Shown in pieces: positions 1-7,199 of a stretch of 10,241 nt of DNA. A program made the position numbers and the translations under genes. The notes below the pieces were generated by a model, which was not told the origin of the DNA, ran no database searches, and worked only from the letters and a program-made list of their open reading frames with translations. How positions within the stretch are numbered: the stretch's first letter is position 1; the number at the start of each line of letters is the position of its first letter. This DNA is from Anaerolineales bacterium (GTDB lineage Bacteria > Chloroflexota > Anaerolineae > Anaerolineales > Villigracilaceae), in the NCBI GenBank assembly GCA_016928525.1, contig JAFGKO010000130.1, forward strand, positions 1-10,241, read 5' to 3'.

Positions 1-3000
1 AACTGGCTGATCGGCAAGCTGCGCAATGTCGCCAGCACCTGCGGGGTCGTTTGTACTTCGATTTTTGGCTGGTAGGCATTGCTGAGTTTTTGCCCGGCCA
101 GCAGCTGGTTTTTTTGCTCCGGCTCAAGTTGCTGCCAGTTTTCATCGGCCTGTAAGCGAGACATTCCTTCGCCGTGGAGTTGCTTGTATTCACCATCAAG
201 CCGATTAAGTTCTTCCCGCAGCTGCTGCGAAATTTGACTCAGTAACGGCGCCCCGGGGTCGGGGTCGTCGAGCAGCATGCGTTGTTCTTCAATGTTCTTG
301 ACCTGAAGACGATAGGTTTCGGCATGTTGCAGCCCGTTGGTTTGCTGGGCTAATTCCTTGAGTTGTTGCCAGGCCGGCCAACGCTCGCCAATCCGCTTGG
401 CAAGCGACTGCCACTCATTGATCGCTTGTTGTAGATCGTCCTTGCGATTGAAAATCTGCAGCAATTGCTCGTTACCGACCGAAAGGCGAATCTGATCAAT
501 AAACGCCATATCCGGAGTCGCGGGTTTGGGAGCTTCGCCACCAGCGCTTTCTGCCAGAGCCCTGAGCTTGTCGAGAAAAACCGGAACATGCAACAGCTCT
601 TCACCGGCTTTTGCGGTCACGCCCAAGCCCTGGAGCACTTTACGGATTTCGATGCGCTGTTTGACGGTGATTGTTGTCGCCTCAACCCGGTACTGGGTTT
701 TGCTGATCGCCTTGCGATCTATATCACGCGGGTCGAGCGGGCTCCCCTTCTCGTCCTGGGCGCGGATTAAACCGGCAACCAGGAGAGTTTGCAATGCACC
801 GTCCACCGCATCCTGCGACCAACCGTAAGGTGGATCCTGAAAATTGGCCCGAATGTCGGCACCGGTTTTCCCGGCGGCGATAAAGCCGATGACTTCCTTA
901 CAGACCGCGTTATTGGCTGGCTCCCCGGAATCACCGACCGCGACCAGGGCATCGGGGGCACCCTGTTTGGCTTTGGCGTAAACCTTATCCCAACCGGGAT
1001 GGTCAGCGGCACCAAAACGTGGGTAAAGTCGTTGCAGCGAATTTTCCGCCGCTTCAATGACCATTTCTTGCAGGGAATTTCCGACTATTTCAGTGCCTCC
1101 GCCTTGGTAGACCTTCGCCCCTGAAAAAGCCTCTTTCAATAAGAGCTTGACCTTGCCTTCTGCTGTATTGCGGGTTGTTTCCATAGCCAACTTGGCTTCT
1201 TCGCCGCCCGACCCCGGAGTCGGCACGCCGCGCATTTCCAAGGTGTTCTGGGCGGCCTTTAAATCGATAAGGGCATTGCGCAGGTCATCGGCGGAACGTT
1301 TGGGGATAAAGATAAAGACGGTGGGGGATTTGCTCCCGGCTTGCAGTGCTTCGGCGCGCACGGAGTTTTCATCAACACTCCAACCGTCCCGCACCCAGAG
1401 ATAAATGCGCTGATTGTGATCCTTGGGGAGTTGTGCGTCGAAAACAGGCGTAATCTCACGCGGAACCTTGGCGGCACCATGGGTCAAGACGCGCTGTTTG
1501 ACGTAGGCAGCAAAATTCTGTCGAACCCGGTCGTCCCGTTCGGCCTCAATGCGGTAAGCCTCGTTGCCTAAGCGGTTACGCTGGCTGAGATATTCATCGT
1601 TCCACAGGGCGCTTTCCTCGGTCTGGATGCGATACTCCTCGCCGACCTTCATCAGCAGTTGGCAACCATCGAGCAGCTTGGGAAGCTTGCTGCGCAAAGC
1701 TCCACTTCCAGCCGTGAGGTCTTCCACAAGAAGATCGGCGAGAGTGTCCACGTTGGCCTGGATACCAATCTCATTGTTGTTGGCGGTCAGTTTGTTGATC
1801 AAAAAGACCAATCCACAGGCCCGGGCCAGGAGTTTTTGTTCCTCCGTACCGGTGGAATACCAGTTCAACGTGGTTTCATGAACCTTACGCGGCAAAATAC
1901 GCGCCTGAAGCAGCTTCTCGGCGCCGTCGAAATAAAGATAATCCCCCGCGACCACATGCCCCAGGGGCTGGTCCAGATTGCTCTGGATCGCCTTGTGGAT
2001 CATGGTCAGCTGATTGCGCAATTGGCTGTCGGTACCGGTCTGATCAAGGACCCGCAAGGTATTTTCCCAGAAGCGGCGACGCACGGGCAGGATCGGATAG
2101 TCCTGGGGGAAATGAGCAATGTCGTCCTGGCGATGCGCCACGGCAGAGCCTGACAGGTGACGGGAAATTTCGCCGAGATTCTGCTCCATGACCCTGGCCA
2201 CCAGTTTAACCGCGTCAGGTTTCTTCGCCAATATCACCTTGCGAATGACCGCTTCGACATCGGTATCGGACAACTCGATCCGCAGGGTAAAGCGCCCTTC
2301 AAGCTTCTTGAGATTGGAGGTGCCGGTTACGGCTGTCTGCCCGGTGCCGATGAACATCAACTTGCCATTGATGCGGCTGCAGGCCTCGACCGACTCTTGC
2401 ACATCAATCGAGCGCTCGGCGCTGGTGCCGATATACTGTTGGACCTCATCGAGTATGATCAGGGTCAAGGGGAACTTGCCGTCGCGGGTAAGGCATTGAT
2501 TGATCGCCTGGAGCATTTCGTCGTTGCTGACATCCTTGCCCGAAGGGAATTGATTGCGCAGAGTTTCCGCACAGGTTTTCGCGTCGAAGAACAGCTTGGG
2601 GCGTAATTCGACCAGGCCCTCGCGGATGACCTCGGAAACGTGCAGACGCTGGACTTCTTTGTCCCAATCACGACCAGCTTTTTGAACCTTTTCTTTCAGC
2701 AGTTCAAGCAGCCCCTCTTCGGCCAGCCACATGACGAAGGAGGCCAGATGATATTTGGCCGGCAGCCCTACGGATTTGAAGATGATGGCCAACAGGGCGC
2801 TGCGCACGCTGTTGCTGTCGTCATTGGCTTTCAGGGTGCCGGAGGCCGCGTGCAAACCGCCATGACGTCTGGCTTCGATGGTCAGTTCCTTGAACAGATC
2901 CTGAATCGGCTGTGGGAGTTGGGTGACACCCAGGGCCGTTGCCCCATCCTGAAAGCTGCTGTTACACCAGAGAGCCTGAAGCATTTTGACCAGGTGGGAT

Positions 3001-3239
3001 TTACCTGATCCGTAAAAGCCGCTGACCCAGGAGCCAGGCTGTTGAGGAGCTCCACGGCGCACATTGTCGAGGAAGGTGCGAAGGATGTCCTCCATCCCTT
3101 TTTGATACTGACCATCGCAGACAAAGGTCTCAAGCTCATAGCGCAAGACCTCTTCATTTAAGTCGTTGACGCTGGCAACCCCCTCGTTGATGAGTTTACG
3201 GGTGGACGGATCACGTTGGTAAATCTGCTGATTCTGCAT
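1..3239 (-). CDS. brxC: BREX P-loop ATPase BrxC, C-terminus cut by the left edge
   Basis: Large AAA-like ATPase of BREX phage defence, a system that methylates host DNA and blocks phage replication. The frame stays open from the ATG at 3239 through base 1, giving 1079 codons; family members are roughly 1200 residues, so about the last tenth is missing. The N-terminus begins MQNQQIYQRDPSTRKLINEG, typical of BrxC. Walker A is GFYGSGKSH at residues 74-82 and Walker B is LTLIILDE at about 258-265. The visible C-terminal part, from about residue 950, is rich in Gln, Glu and Leu and looks helical or coiled. The start is supported by GGGAGGG at 3250-3256, which overlaps the brxB stop codon at 3256-3258. 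It is the fourth gene of the leftward operon, after the HTH gene, brxA and brxB. Identity as BrxC is near certain; the BREX subtype depends on genes outside the window. Confidence 0.95.
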   Translation of the reverse strand, partial: MQNQQIYQRDPSTRKLINEGVASVNDLNEEVLRYELETFVCDGQYQKGMEDILRTFLDNVRRGAPQQPGSWVSGFYGSGKSHLVKMLQALWCNSSFQDGATALGVTQLPQPIQDLFKELTIEARRHGGLHAASGTLKANDDSNSVRSALLAIIFKSVGLPAKYHLASFVMWLAEEGLLELLKEKVQKAGRDWDKEVQRLHVSEVIREGLVELRPKLFFDAKTCAETLRNQFPSGKDVSNDEMLQAINQCLTRDGKFPLTLIILDEVQQYIGTSAERSIDVQESVEACSRINGKLMFIGTGQTAVTGTSNLKKLEGRFTLRIELSDTDVEAVIRKVILAKKPDAVKLVARVMEQNLGEISRHLSGSAVAHRQDDIAHFPQDYPILPVRRRFWENTLRVLDQTGTDSQLRNQLTMIHKAIQSNLDQPLGHVVAGDYLYFDGAEKLLQARILPRKVHETTLNWYSTGTEEQKLLARACGLVFLINKLTANNNEIGIQANVDTLADLLVEDLTAGSGALRSKLPKLLDGCQLLMKVGEEYRIQTEESALWNDEYLSQRNRLGNEAYRIEAERDDRVRQNFAAYVKQRVLTHGAAKVPREITPVFDAQLPKDHNQRIYLWVRDGWSVDENSVRAEALQAGSKSPTVFIFIPKRSADDLRNALIDLKAAQNTLEMRGVPTPGSGGEEAKLAMETTRNTAEGKVKLLLKEAFSGAKVYQGGGTEIVGNSLQEMVIEAAENSLQRLYPRFGAADHPGWDKVYAKAKQGAPDALVAVGDSGEPANNAVCKEVIGFIAAGKTGADIRANFQDPPYGWSQDAVDGALQTLLVAGLIRAQDEKGSPLDPRDIDRKAISKTQYRVEATTITVKQRIEIRKVLQGLGVTAKAGEELLHVPVFLDKLRALAESAGGEAPKPATPDMAFIDQIRLSVGNEQLLQIFNRKDDLQQAINEWQSLAKRIGERWPAWQQLKELAQQTNGLQHAETYRLQVKNIEEQRMLLDDPDPGAPLLSQISQQLREELNRLDGEYKQLHGEGMSRLQADENWQQLEPEQKNQLLAGQKLSNAYQPKIEVQTTPQVLATLRSLPISQ

Positions 3240-3255
3240 CTTTTCTGTTCCCTCC

Positions 3256-3810
3256 CTAAAAAGACCGGTCGGCCGTAATCGGTACAGCCAGGTAATTCCA
3301 GCCATCGTATCCATCTAATAGACGGTAATTATTGTTTTCGTAACTGCCGGGGAAAAAGACTACGAGCCGCCCCTCAATCCGTGGCGCAAGCCGGTCGATG
3401 CAATCCTTGACCTTTGCGAATCCAAACAAAGAGCCGACGCCCATCACTGCAACTACGGTGCTTGCGGATAAGGGGACTTGGGCGGCCCAGGTATCGAAGC
3501 GTTGTTCGATAAAATCGAGCAGATCGTCTGGCAGCAGATCATTGAGAAGCTCAGGCTCGGCAAAATATGAGGCCGCATAATCTTCGTTTTTCATCCATTC
3601 CGAAAAGGCATCCGTCAGGTCGAAACAAGCCCAGTCATGGCCGGCCTGCCGTGTAGCCAACTCGAACTCATCAATTTTGGCCCGCATCTGCAGCTCGTCA
3701 GTTTCGTCATAGACGCAGAAGACCACACGCTGCGCTGCCGCCGCGTCGGATCGCCACGGGATGGCAATGTATTGAGCAAAGGATTTCTGCAGACGCCTAA
3801 GCTTGTTCAC
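3256..3810 (-). CDS. brxB: BREX protein BrxB (DUF1788)
   Basis: This 184-residue protein matches the DUF1788/BrxB family, a small core component of BREX operons whose biochemical role is not firmly established. It has alternating strands and helices, including VVFCVYDE near residue 30, a central VVAVMGVGSLFGF at about 118-130, and a GRLVVFFPGSYENNNYRLLDG segment near the C-terminus. The FPGSxxxNxYRLLDGxxGxxYLAVPI signature is typical of the family. The start is GTG at 3810, preceded by AGGAG seven bases upstream. It overlaps the last codons of brxA by 14 bases, indicating translational coupling. Its stop overlaps the ribosome-binding site of brxC. Length and position between brxA and brxC both fit the family. 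Confidence 0.93.
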   Translation of the reverse strand: MNKLRRLQKSFAQYIAIPWRSDAAAAQRVVFCVYDETDELQMRAKIDEFELATRQAGHDWACFDLTDAFSEWMKNEDYAASYFAEPELLNDLLPDDLLDFIEQRFDTWAAQVPLSASTVVAVMGVGSLFGFAKVKDCIDRLAPRIEGRLVVFFPGSYENNNYRLLDGYDGWNYLAVPITADRSF

Positions 3811-4579
3811 GCACCAACTCCTGTTCTTCTGGTGTCAGTAATTTGGGGAATAGCACCTCAACAACGTCTCCTACCGACTTGAAGATAATCCAGCCGCGGC
3901 GTGAGGCTTCTTCAGCCAACTCCATGCCACGGTCTCTGCCGCAATCCAGAAGCTTGACGTACTCGCTGGAGAAGAGGTTCATGCCTCGATAACCATGCAG
4001 GTACGCAAGCAACAGAGCGTAAGCTATCGCACCAGCACTGACCTGAGGTTTCGCACGATATTTCTTCGTACCTCCTCTCAGGTGTCCCGATTTGGTCCAG
4101 CTACCGTTCACATTTTGTGCAACAGATTTCAGTGTTGCCGGGCTAAACCGACCAGGGTATCTCTTTTCGAACAGTGCTTCCATTTGCTCGCGGGTAATTA
4201 GCTGATCTTCTAGGGTCCCCAGTATCAGCGTAGAGCTATCCCGCAGGACTTCATCCCGGGCGTATGAACAAAGCAGAGCCAAAAGAGGACGACTGTTTCG
4301 ATCCCGCTCCCAGAAATAAAGCAGGCTGCGGAAGAGGGTCGTATTGGGATCCAGAGAGTAAAGAGCGACAAGGTGGCGGCCGGTCAGGACACGAGACTTG
4401 CCCGAAGGCTTCGCTAAGCAATTTTGCTCTTCAATAGCCGCGATATAAACTTCTTTTGAAACACCCTCGGTACCAACACAATCAAGAAGAGTCGTCAGTT
4501 CCACCAGCATCATAGTACGCGCCGTGTGTGCTCCACCGTTCTCATGTATAAACCCAAAATCACTCATCTTATTTACCAT
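3797..4579 (-). CDS. brxA: BREX protein BrxA (DUF1819)
   Basis: This 260-residue protein matches BrxA (DUF1819), a small, largely helical, DNA-binding core protein of BREX systems. Diagnostic segments are the N-terminal ARTMMLVELTTLL, the central LVALYSLDPNTTLFRSLLYFW with a following PLLALLCSYARDEVLRD, and the C-terminal half with TLKSVAQNVNGSWTKSGHL and GAIAYALLLAYLHGYRG. It lies six bases after the stop of the small HTH gene and overlaps brxB by 14 bases, so it is co-transcribed with both. Two starts are possible: ATG at 4579, or ATG at 4567 (residue 5). The upstream GGAAT favours the first weakly. I see no damage in the gene. Confidence 0.93.
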   Translation of the reverse strand: MVNKMSDFGFIHENGGAHTARTMMLVELTTLLDCVGTEGVSKEVYIAAIEEQNCLAKPSGKSRVLTGRHLVALYSLDPNTTLFRSLLYFWERDRNSRPLLALLCSYARDEVLRDSSTLILGTLEDQLITREQMEALFEKRYPGRFSPATLKSVAQNVNGSWTKSGHLRGGTKKYRAKPQVSAGAIAYALLLAYLHGYRGMNLFSSEYVKLLDCGRDRGMELAEEASRRGWIIFKSVGDVVEVLFPKLLTPEEQELVREQA

Positions 4580-4585
4580 TGATTT

Positions 4586-4774
4586 CTATTCCGAATCCTG
4601 ATTGGCACCGCCATTGCGGACCCACGCATCAACCTCATCTCGCTTGAATTTCCAGAGACGACCTATCTTGTGGGCAGGCATGTTCTTTTCACTGATCCAT
4701 TTGTAGACCGTATCTCGCTTGACTCCGAGATAGACTCCGACTTCATCAACTGACAGCCAGCGATCTTCTATCAT
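4586..4774 (-). CDS. Small excisionase-family helix-turn-helix DNA-binding protein leading the BREX operon
   Basis: This 62-residue protein consists of one MerR/excisionase-type winged HTH (HTH_17 type). WLSVDEVGVYLGVKRDTVYKW at residues 6-26 forms the HTH, and KIGRLWKFKRDEVDAWV at 37-53 is the characteristic wing and closing helix. The acidic tail is disordered-looking. ATG at 4774 is preceded by TGGAG eight bases upstream. It is the first gene of the brxABC operon and sits about 90 nt after the predicted transcription start. Proteins of this fold act either as recombination directionality factors or as small transcription regulators. With no recombinase next to it and its place at the head of brxABC, I infer an operon autoregulator, in the position where many BREX loci carry a WYL-type regulator. 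Confidence 0.88.
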   Translation of the reverse strand: MIEDRWLSVDEVGVYLGVKRDTVYKWISEKNMPAHKIGRLWKFKRDEVDAWVRNGGANQDSE

Positions 4775-4872
4775 AGGTTTTCTCCAGGCAATAATCGGCC
4801 TTGAAAGTATATGGTTGACTTAGGGAAGGGTTTGATTTCCCAGCATAAATTTAGCTGCAGGTAAACGCCATA

Positions 4873-4901
4873 AAGATACAGAGTGCGTTAAAGAATGTCA
4901 A
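4873..4901 (-). promoter_or_regulatory. Sigma-70-like promoter for the BREX operon
   Basis: On the minus strand a perfect -35 box TTGACA (4896-4901) is followed by a 17-bp spacer and the -10 box TATCTT (4873-4878, four of six consensus bases). Transcription would begin near 4866 and leave a leader of about 90 nt before the HTH gene. The leader contains a short inverted repeat GGGAA/TTCCC at 4823-4827 and 4837-4841 that could be an operator. The four-copy CCATCCA array lies just upstream, starting about 78 bp beyond the -35 box. Confidence 0.65.
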
Positions 4902-4978
4902 AGAATTGATACCTTTTTAACCGCTTCTATTCGACTTTGTTTGTGTTTGTCGGACATGGATGCTTATTCTGATCAAAA

Positions 4979-5058
4979 CCATCCAGGTGTTCTTGCGAAT
5001 GACCATCCAACTGCTATCAGCCAAACCCATCCAGTCATTCTTGGACGAAAGCCATCCA
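4979..5058. repeat. Four-copy CCATCCA direct-repeat array, period 24-25 bp
   Basis: CCATCCA occurs at 4979, 5003, 5027 and 5052, giving spacings of 24, 24 and 25 bp. Copies 1 and 3 also share TTCTTG followed by CGAA; copies 2 and 4 share a TATC core, so the array looks like an AB-AB duplication of about 48 bp. An inverted partner, TGGATG, lies at 4957-4962, about one period before the first copy. The array lies upstream of the BREX promoter. Spacing of 24 bp is not an exact multiple of the helical repeat. It could bind a regulator as an operator array or be a decayed tandem repeat. Confidence 0.7.
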
Positions 5059-5167
5059 CCAATTATCGCTGTCCCTTGAGTAAACCTGGTCGAGATTTCT
5101 CGCATTGCAGGAGCCATAGGAACCGCACCTAGCCATCACCTCAGGGGGACGAAAACTACTAGCATAA

Positions 5168-5287
5168 CTTTTAAGACAAACCCAAAGTGCCGCCCCACAA
5201 AGCGTTGACCTGCTCAATCCATTGCCGTATTTTGGGTCTGTTGTAAATATCCAGGTTCCAGAGAATCAGGGGGATAATAAACGATGA
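5168..5287 (+). pseudogene. Possible 3' remnant of an unknown gene
   Basis: A 39-codon frame without an ATG is open after the TAA at 5165-5167 and ends with TGA at 5285-5287. Its tail reads LLNPLPYFGSVVNIQVPENQ, which looks protein-like. The stop is followed four bases later by a good terminator hairpin, the arrangement expected for a true gene end. I infer that the 5' part of this gene was lost, perhaps when the BREX operon or its repeat array arrived. No family is recognised, and the frame may be chance. Confidence 0.25.
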
Positions 5288-5291
5288 CTAC

Positions 5292-5330
5292 AGGCCATCT
5301 GCAAACAATTGGATGGCCTTTTGTTATTTG
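5292..5330 (+). terminator. Rho-independent terminator
   Basis: A perfect 8-bp stem AGGCCATC (5292-5299) / GATGGCCT (5312-5319), with an extra T-G pair and a 10-nt loop, is followed by TTTTGTTATTT. It points rightward. No intact upstream gene exists in the window, only the remnant ending at 5287. It would insulate the HEPN/Toprim gene from transcription entering from the left. Confidence 0.7.
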
Positions 5331-5356
5331 CCCCTCTGGAGGACTGGGTTCGTTTA

Positions 5357-5467
5357 ATGGGTGTTATGGTAACTAAAAAACACTCCGTCGGAGCCCCACA
5401 TAATGTCGATTTGTGTGCAGGGAATTTACCGCAGGAAATGCTTCGGCAGAATGAGATGTGCTGCTGA
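5357..5467 (+). other. Doubtful 36-codon ORF ending in a small hairpin
   Basis: ATG at 5357 opens a 36-codon frame (starts MGVMVTKKHSVGAPHNVDLC, ends in Cys-Cys) that stops with TGA at 5465-5467. A GGAGG lies upstream but about 14 bases away, too far for a good ribosome-binding site. The stop falls inside a hairpin GCTGA-AAA-TCAGC (5463-5475) followed by five T, which looks like a weak terminator or attenuator before the HEPN/Toprim gene. It could be a leader peptide, or chance. Nothing else is seen between 5331 and 5534. Confidence 0.2.
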
Positions 5468-5534
5468 AAATCAGCTTTTTCTACAGACTCGTTGCATCAC
5501 GAAATGTTTTAAATTTGGCGGGAAGGTATATTAA

Positions 5535-6827
5535 ATGGGAACTTCCATAGAGCTCTGCATTGACAACGTGTCCCTATCATATTCCAAAAACCTCAAGGGG
5601 GTAGATTACGGGTACTTGTTTCAGGAAGGTGATCTCTTTCGCCGCAAGACGGACTCAATAGATTACGGATATTACGAAGAACACCCCGAGGAAAATGGGG
5701 ACCTTGGCGAAGCTGAAGAACTTTTTGCTAGAACGCTTTCTAGCATCTTACCTCGTCTTGAGATTCTCGGCTTCACTCTTGAGGCGGCACGCGCCGAATA
5801 TGAAGCGGTAGTCGCGGGAGCGGTCGAGACTGATAGCTATATCGAGCTAGAAGAGCAGAAGAACAAGTATCTCACGTTTGAAGAATTCTGCAATTTAGCT
5901 TGCCGCCATCCGCTAAGCGATCTGAAAAGTGATTATGTCGAGTACGAAACGCCAGACCGAGACACACTTTCACAGGGGCGGTTTGCCGCTGAGATCGACA
6001 TATTTGAGCGGATACCCAGAACCGACAATTCTGATTCTTATTGGTCCGAAGCTAGCTTCCTTTCCGCAAGAGTTTGCATTCTGAGTGCGGTATCGATGCT
6101 TCAGATCTTTGCCCTGAATGCGGCCAATGCTGAAGTTGAGGTCACATGGGTGTTTGGCCCTATTGTCCATGCCGGCTGGGTTCAACGTGCCGCATTCCAG
6201 TCGGGTGCGCGGCAAAAGCAAAAAATTCTGATCGCAACCGAGGGCGCATCTGACGCACGTATCATTCGGCGGTCGCTCGATATCTTCCGCCCGAACGTGG
6301 CAGATTTTTTCAATTTTGTAGATGTCGATGAACGCCATCATTTCTGGGGAACCGGCAATCTCGTCAAATTCGCAGAGGGGCTTTTGCGAATTAACGTTCT
6401 CAATCAGGTCTTATTCGTTTTCGACAACGACGCGGAAGGTGTTGACGCTTTTCGCAAACTCGAAAAACTGAAACTACCTACGAACATGCGATCGATGCTG
6501 TTACCCGATCTTGAGGAATTTAGGGAGTTCGCCACCCGCGGTCCGGAGGGCGTTAGCGTTTCTGATATCAATGGGCGAGCCGCCGCGATTGAATGCTATC
6601 TCGACCTCCGTTTGGATCAATATCCCGCCCCTCAGGTCACATGGAGCAACTTTAAAAAGGACATCGACGCATGGCATGGCGTGTTGGATTTCAAAGAGTC
6701 CTATTCAAAGTATTTCTACGATCAGCCCGATGATCTACTGCGAAGTGGTAGCTACGATGTCTCTAAGATTTTGAAATTACTTGACGCGCTGATCCACCAA
6801 GCCGGGCTAGTAATCCCGGTGATTTGA
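5535..6827 (+). CDS. HEPN/Toprim-associated domain protein (predicted defence effector)
   Basis: This 430-residue protein has the N-terminal domain seen in HEPN/Toprim-associated proteins: the first 25 residues (SIELCIDNVSLSYSKNLKGV) fit the family's ELxIDxxxLxxSKN start. An acidic helical middle part covers about 50-215. The C-terminal half carries a Toprim-like domain: KILIATEGASDARII at 230-244 with catalytic-type Glu236, VLFVFDNDAEG at 292-302 with the DxD pair Asp297 and Asp299, and RAAAIECYL at 348-356 with Glu353. Toprim domains bind metal and cleave or synthesise nucleic acid, and members of this family are predicted to be conflict-system nucleases. No ATPase domain is present, so it is not an OLD protein. 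No clear R-x4-6-H HEPN motif is visible. GGGAAGG about eight bases before the ATG at 5535 supports the start. It is transcribed alone, opposite to both flanking operons, and is followed by an attC-like site. Confidence 0.8.
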   Translation: MGTSIELCIDNVSLSYSKNLKGVDYGYLFQEGDLFRRKTDSIDYGYYEEHPEENGDLGEAEELFARTLSSILPRLEILGFTLEAARAEYEAVVAGAVETDSYIELEEQKNKYLTFEEFCNLACRHPLSDLKSDYVEYETPDRDTLSQGRFAAEIDIFERIPRTDNSDSYWSEASFLSARVCILSAVSMLQIFALNAANAEVEVTWVFGPIVHAGWVQRAAFQSGARQKQKILIATEGASDARIIRRSLDIFRPNVADFFNFVDVDERHHFWGTGNLVKFAEGLLRINVLNQVLFVFDNDAEGVDAFRKLEKLKLPTNMRSMLLPDLEEFREFATRGPEGVSVSDINGRAAAIECYLDLRLDQYPAPQVTWSNFKKDIDAWHGVLDFKESYSKYFYDQPDDLLRSGSYDVSKILKLLDALIHQAGLVIPVI

Positions 6828-6869
6828 GGGGCTATTCTTACTTAACTTGCCAGCGCGTCCCTGGTTATT

Positions 6870-6929
6870 GCCCAATAAGGCGTTCCAGCTGACGCGCCAA
6901 AGGCGCGCGGCTGAACCTTGTCATTGGAG
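6870..6929 (+). other. attC-like integron recombination site (core triplets altered)
   Basis: A 60-bp imperfect palindrome 43 bp after the HEPN/Toprim stop has attC architecture. R''-like GCCCAAT (6870-6876) faces R'-like ATTGGAG (6923-6929). The apical stem CGCGCC-AAA-GGCGCG (6893-6907) continues through CAGCTG/CGGCTG. Unpaired bases A6892, C6885 and C6881 all lie in the same arm, as extrahelical bases do in attC. The inner sequence resembles the well-known aadA-type attC (GCGTTC, GACGC and GCGCGGCT stretches). The conserved AAC/GTT triplets are AAT/ATT here; both changed so that pairing is kept. It may be a decayed or variant site. No integron integrase is visible. Confidence 0.55.
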
Positions 6930-6960
6930 ATGTAAAAAAACCATTCCTATAAATTACAAG

Positions 6961-7018
6961 ATCCAGGATATTCATCAGCCCAACCTGAAATCAGCAGGTT
7001 GGGCTATCTTGGATTTTG
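6961..7018. terminator. Nested palindrome, probable terminator after the HEPN/Toprim gene
   Basis: A perfect 11-bp stem AGCCCAACCTG (6977-6987) / CAGGTTGGGCT (6995-7005) has a 7-nt loop. It is nested in an outer arm ATCCAGGATA (6961-6970) / TATCTTGGAT (7005-7014) with one G-T pair, and is followed by TTTTGTT. It would end rightward transcription and may also stop leftward transcription. From 7019 to 7199 I see no gene or convincing signal apart from the self-complementary CCCGCGGG. Confidence 0.7.
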
Positions 7019-7199
7019 TTCTGTAATCGAGTCCGAGTCTTACATCACCTGGGATTTATCAGTCAGCCACCATCAGAGGCTTTCGGCCAATTTGGAGTGA
7101 GTGGGTTTCATGCAATAACAGGTGGATGACTCATCGAGAGAGGCTGCGTAACCAGATGGCTGCGTACCGCCCGCGGGAAAATAAGCGTGCCGAGAGCTC

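Noticed and set aside
1659..3008. Three long rightward ORFs (1659-2153, 2157-2606, 2640-3008)
   Set aside because: They lie antisense within brxC, whose frame is open and matches a known family with Walker motifs; they are frame shadows.
4979..5058. CRISPR array
   Set aside because: The repeat is only seven bases with 17-18 bp spacers, too short for CRISPR, and no cas genes are present.
4917..5117. Leftward 66-codon ORF with a Trp-Met repeat every eight residues
   Set aside because: The periodicity comes from the DNA repeat array; the last 25-bp spacing breaks the frame register and no good ribosome-binding site is seen.
5535..6827. OLD-family or DnaG-type Toprim enzyme
   Set aside because: There is no ABC ATPase domain and no primase zinc-binding domain; the N-terminus fits the HEPN/Toprim-associated family.
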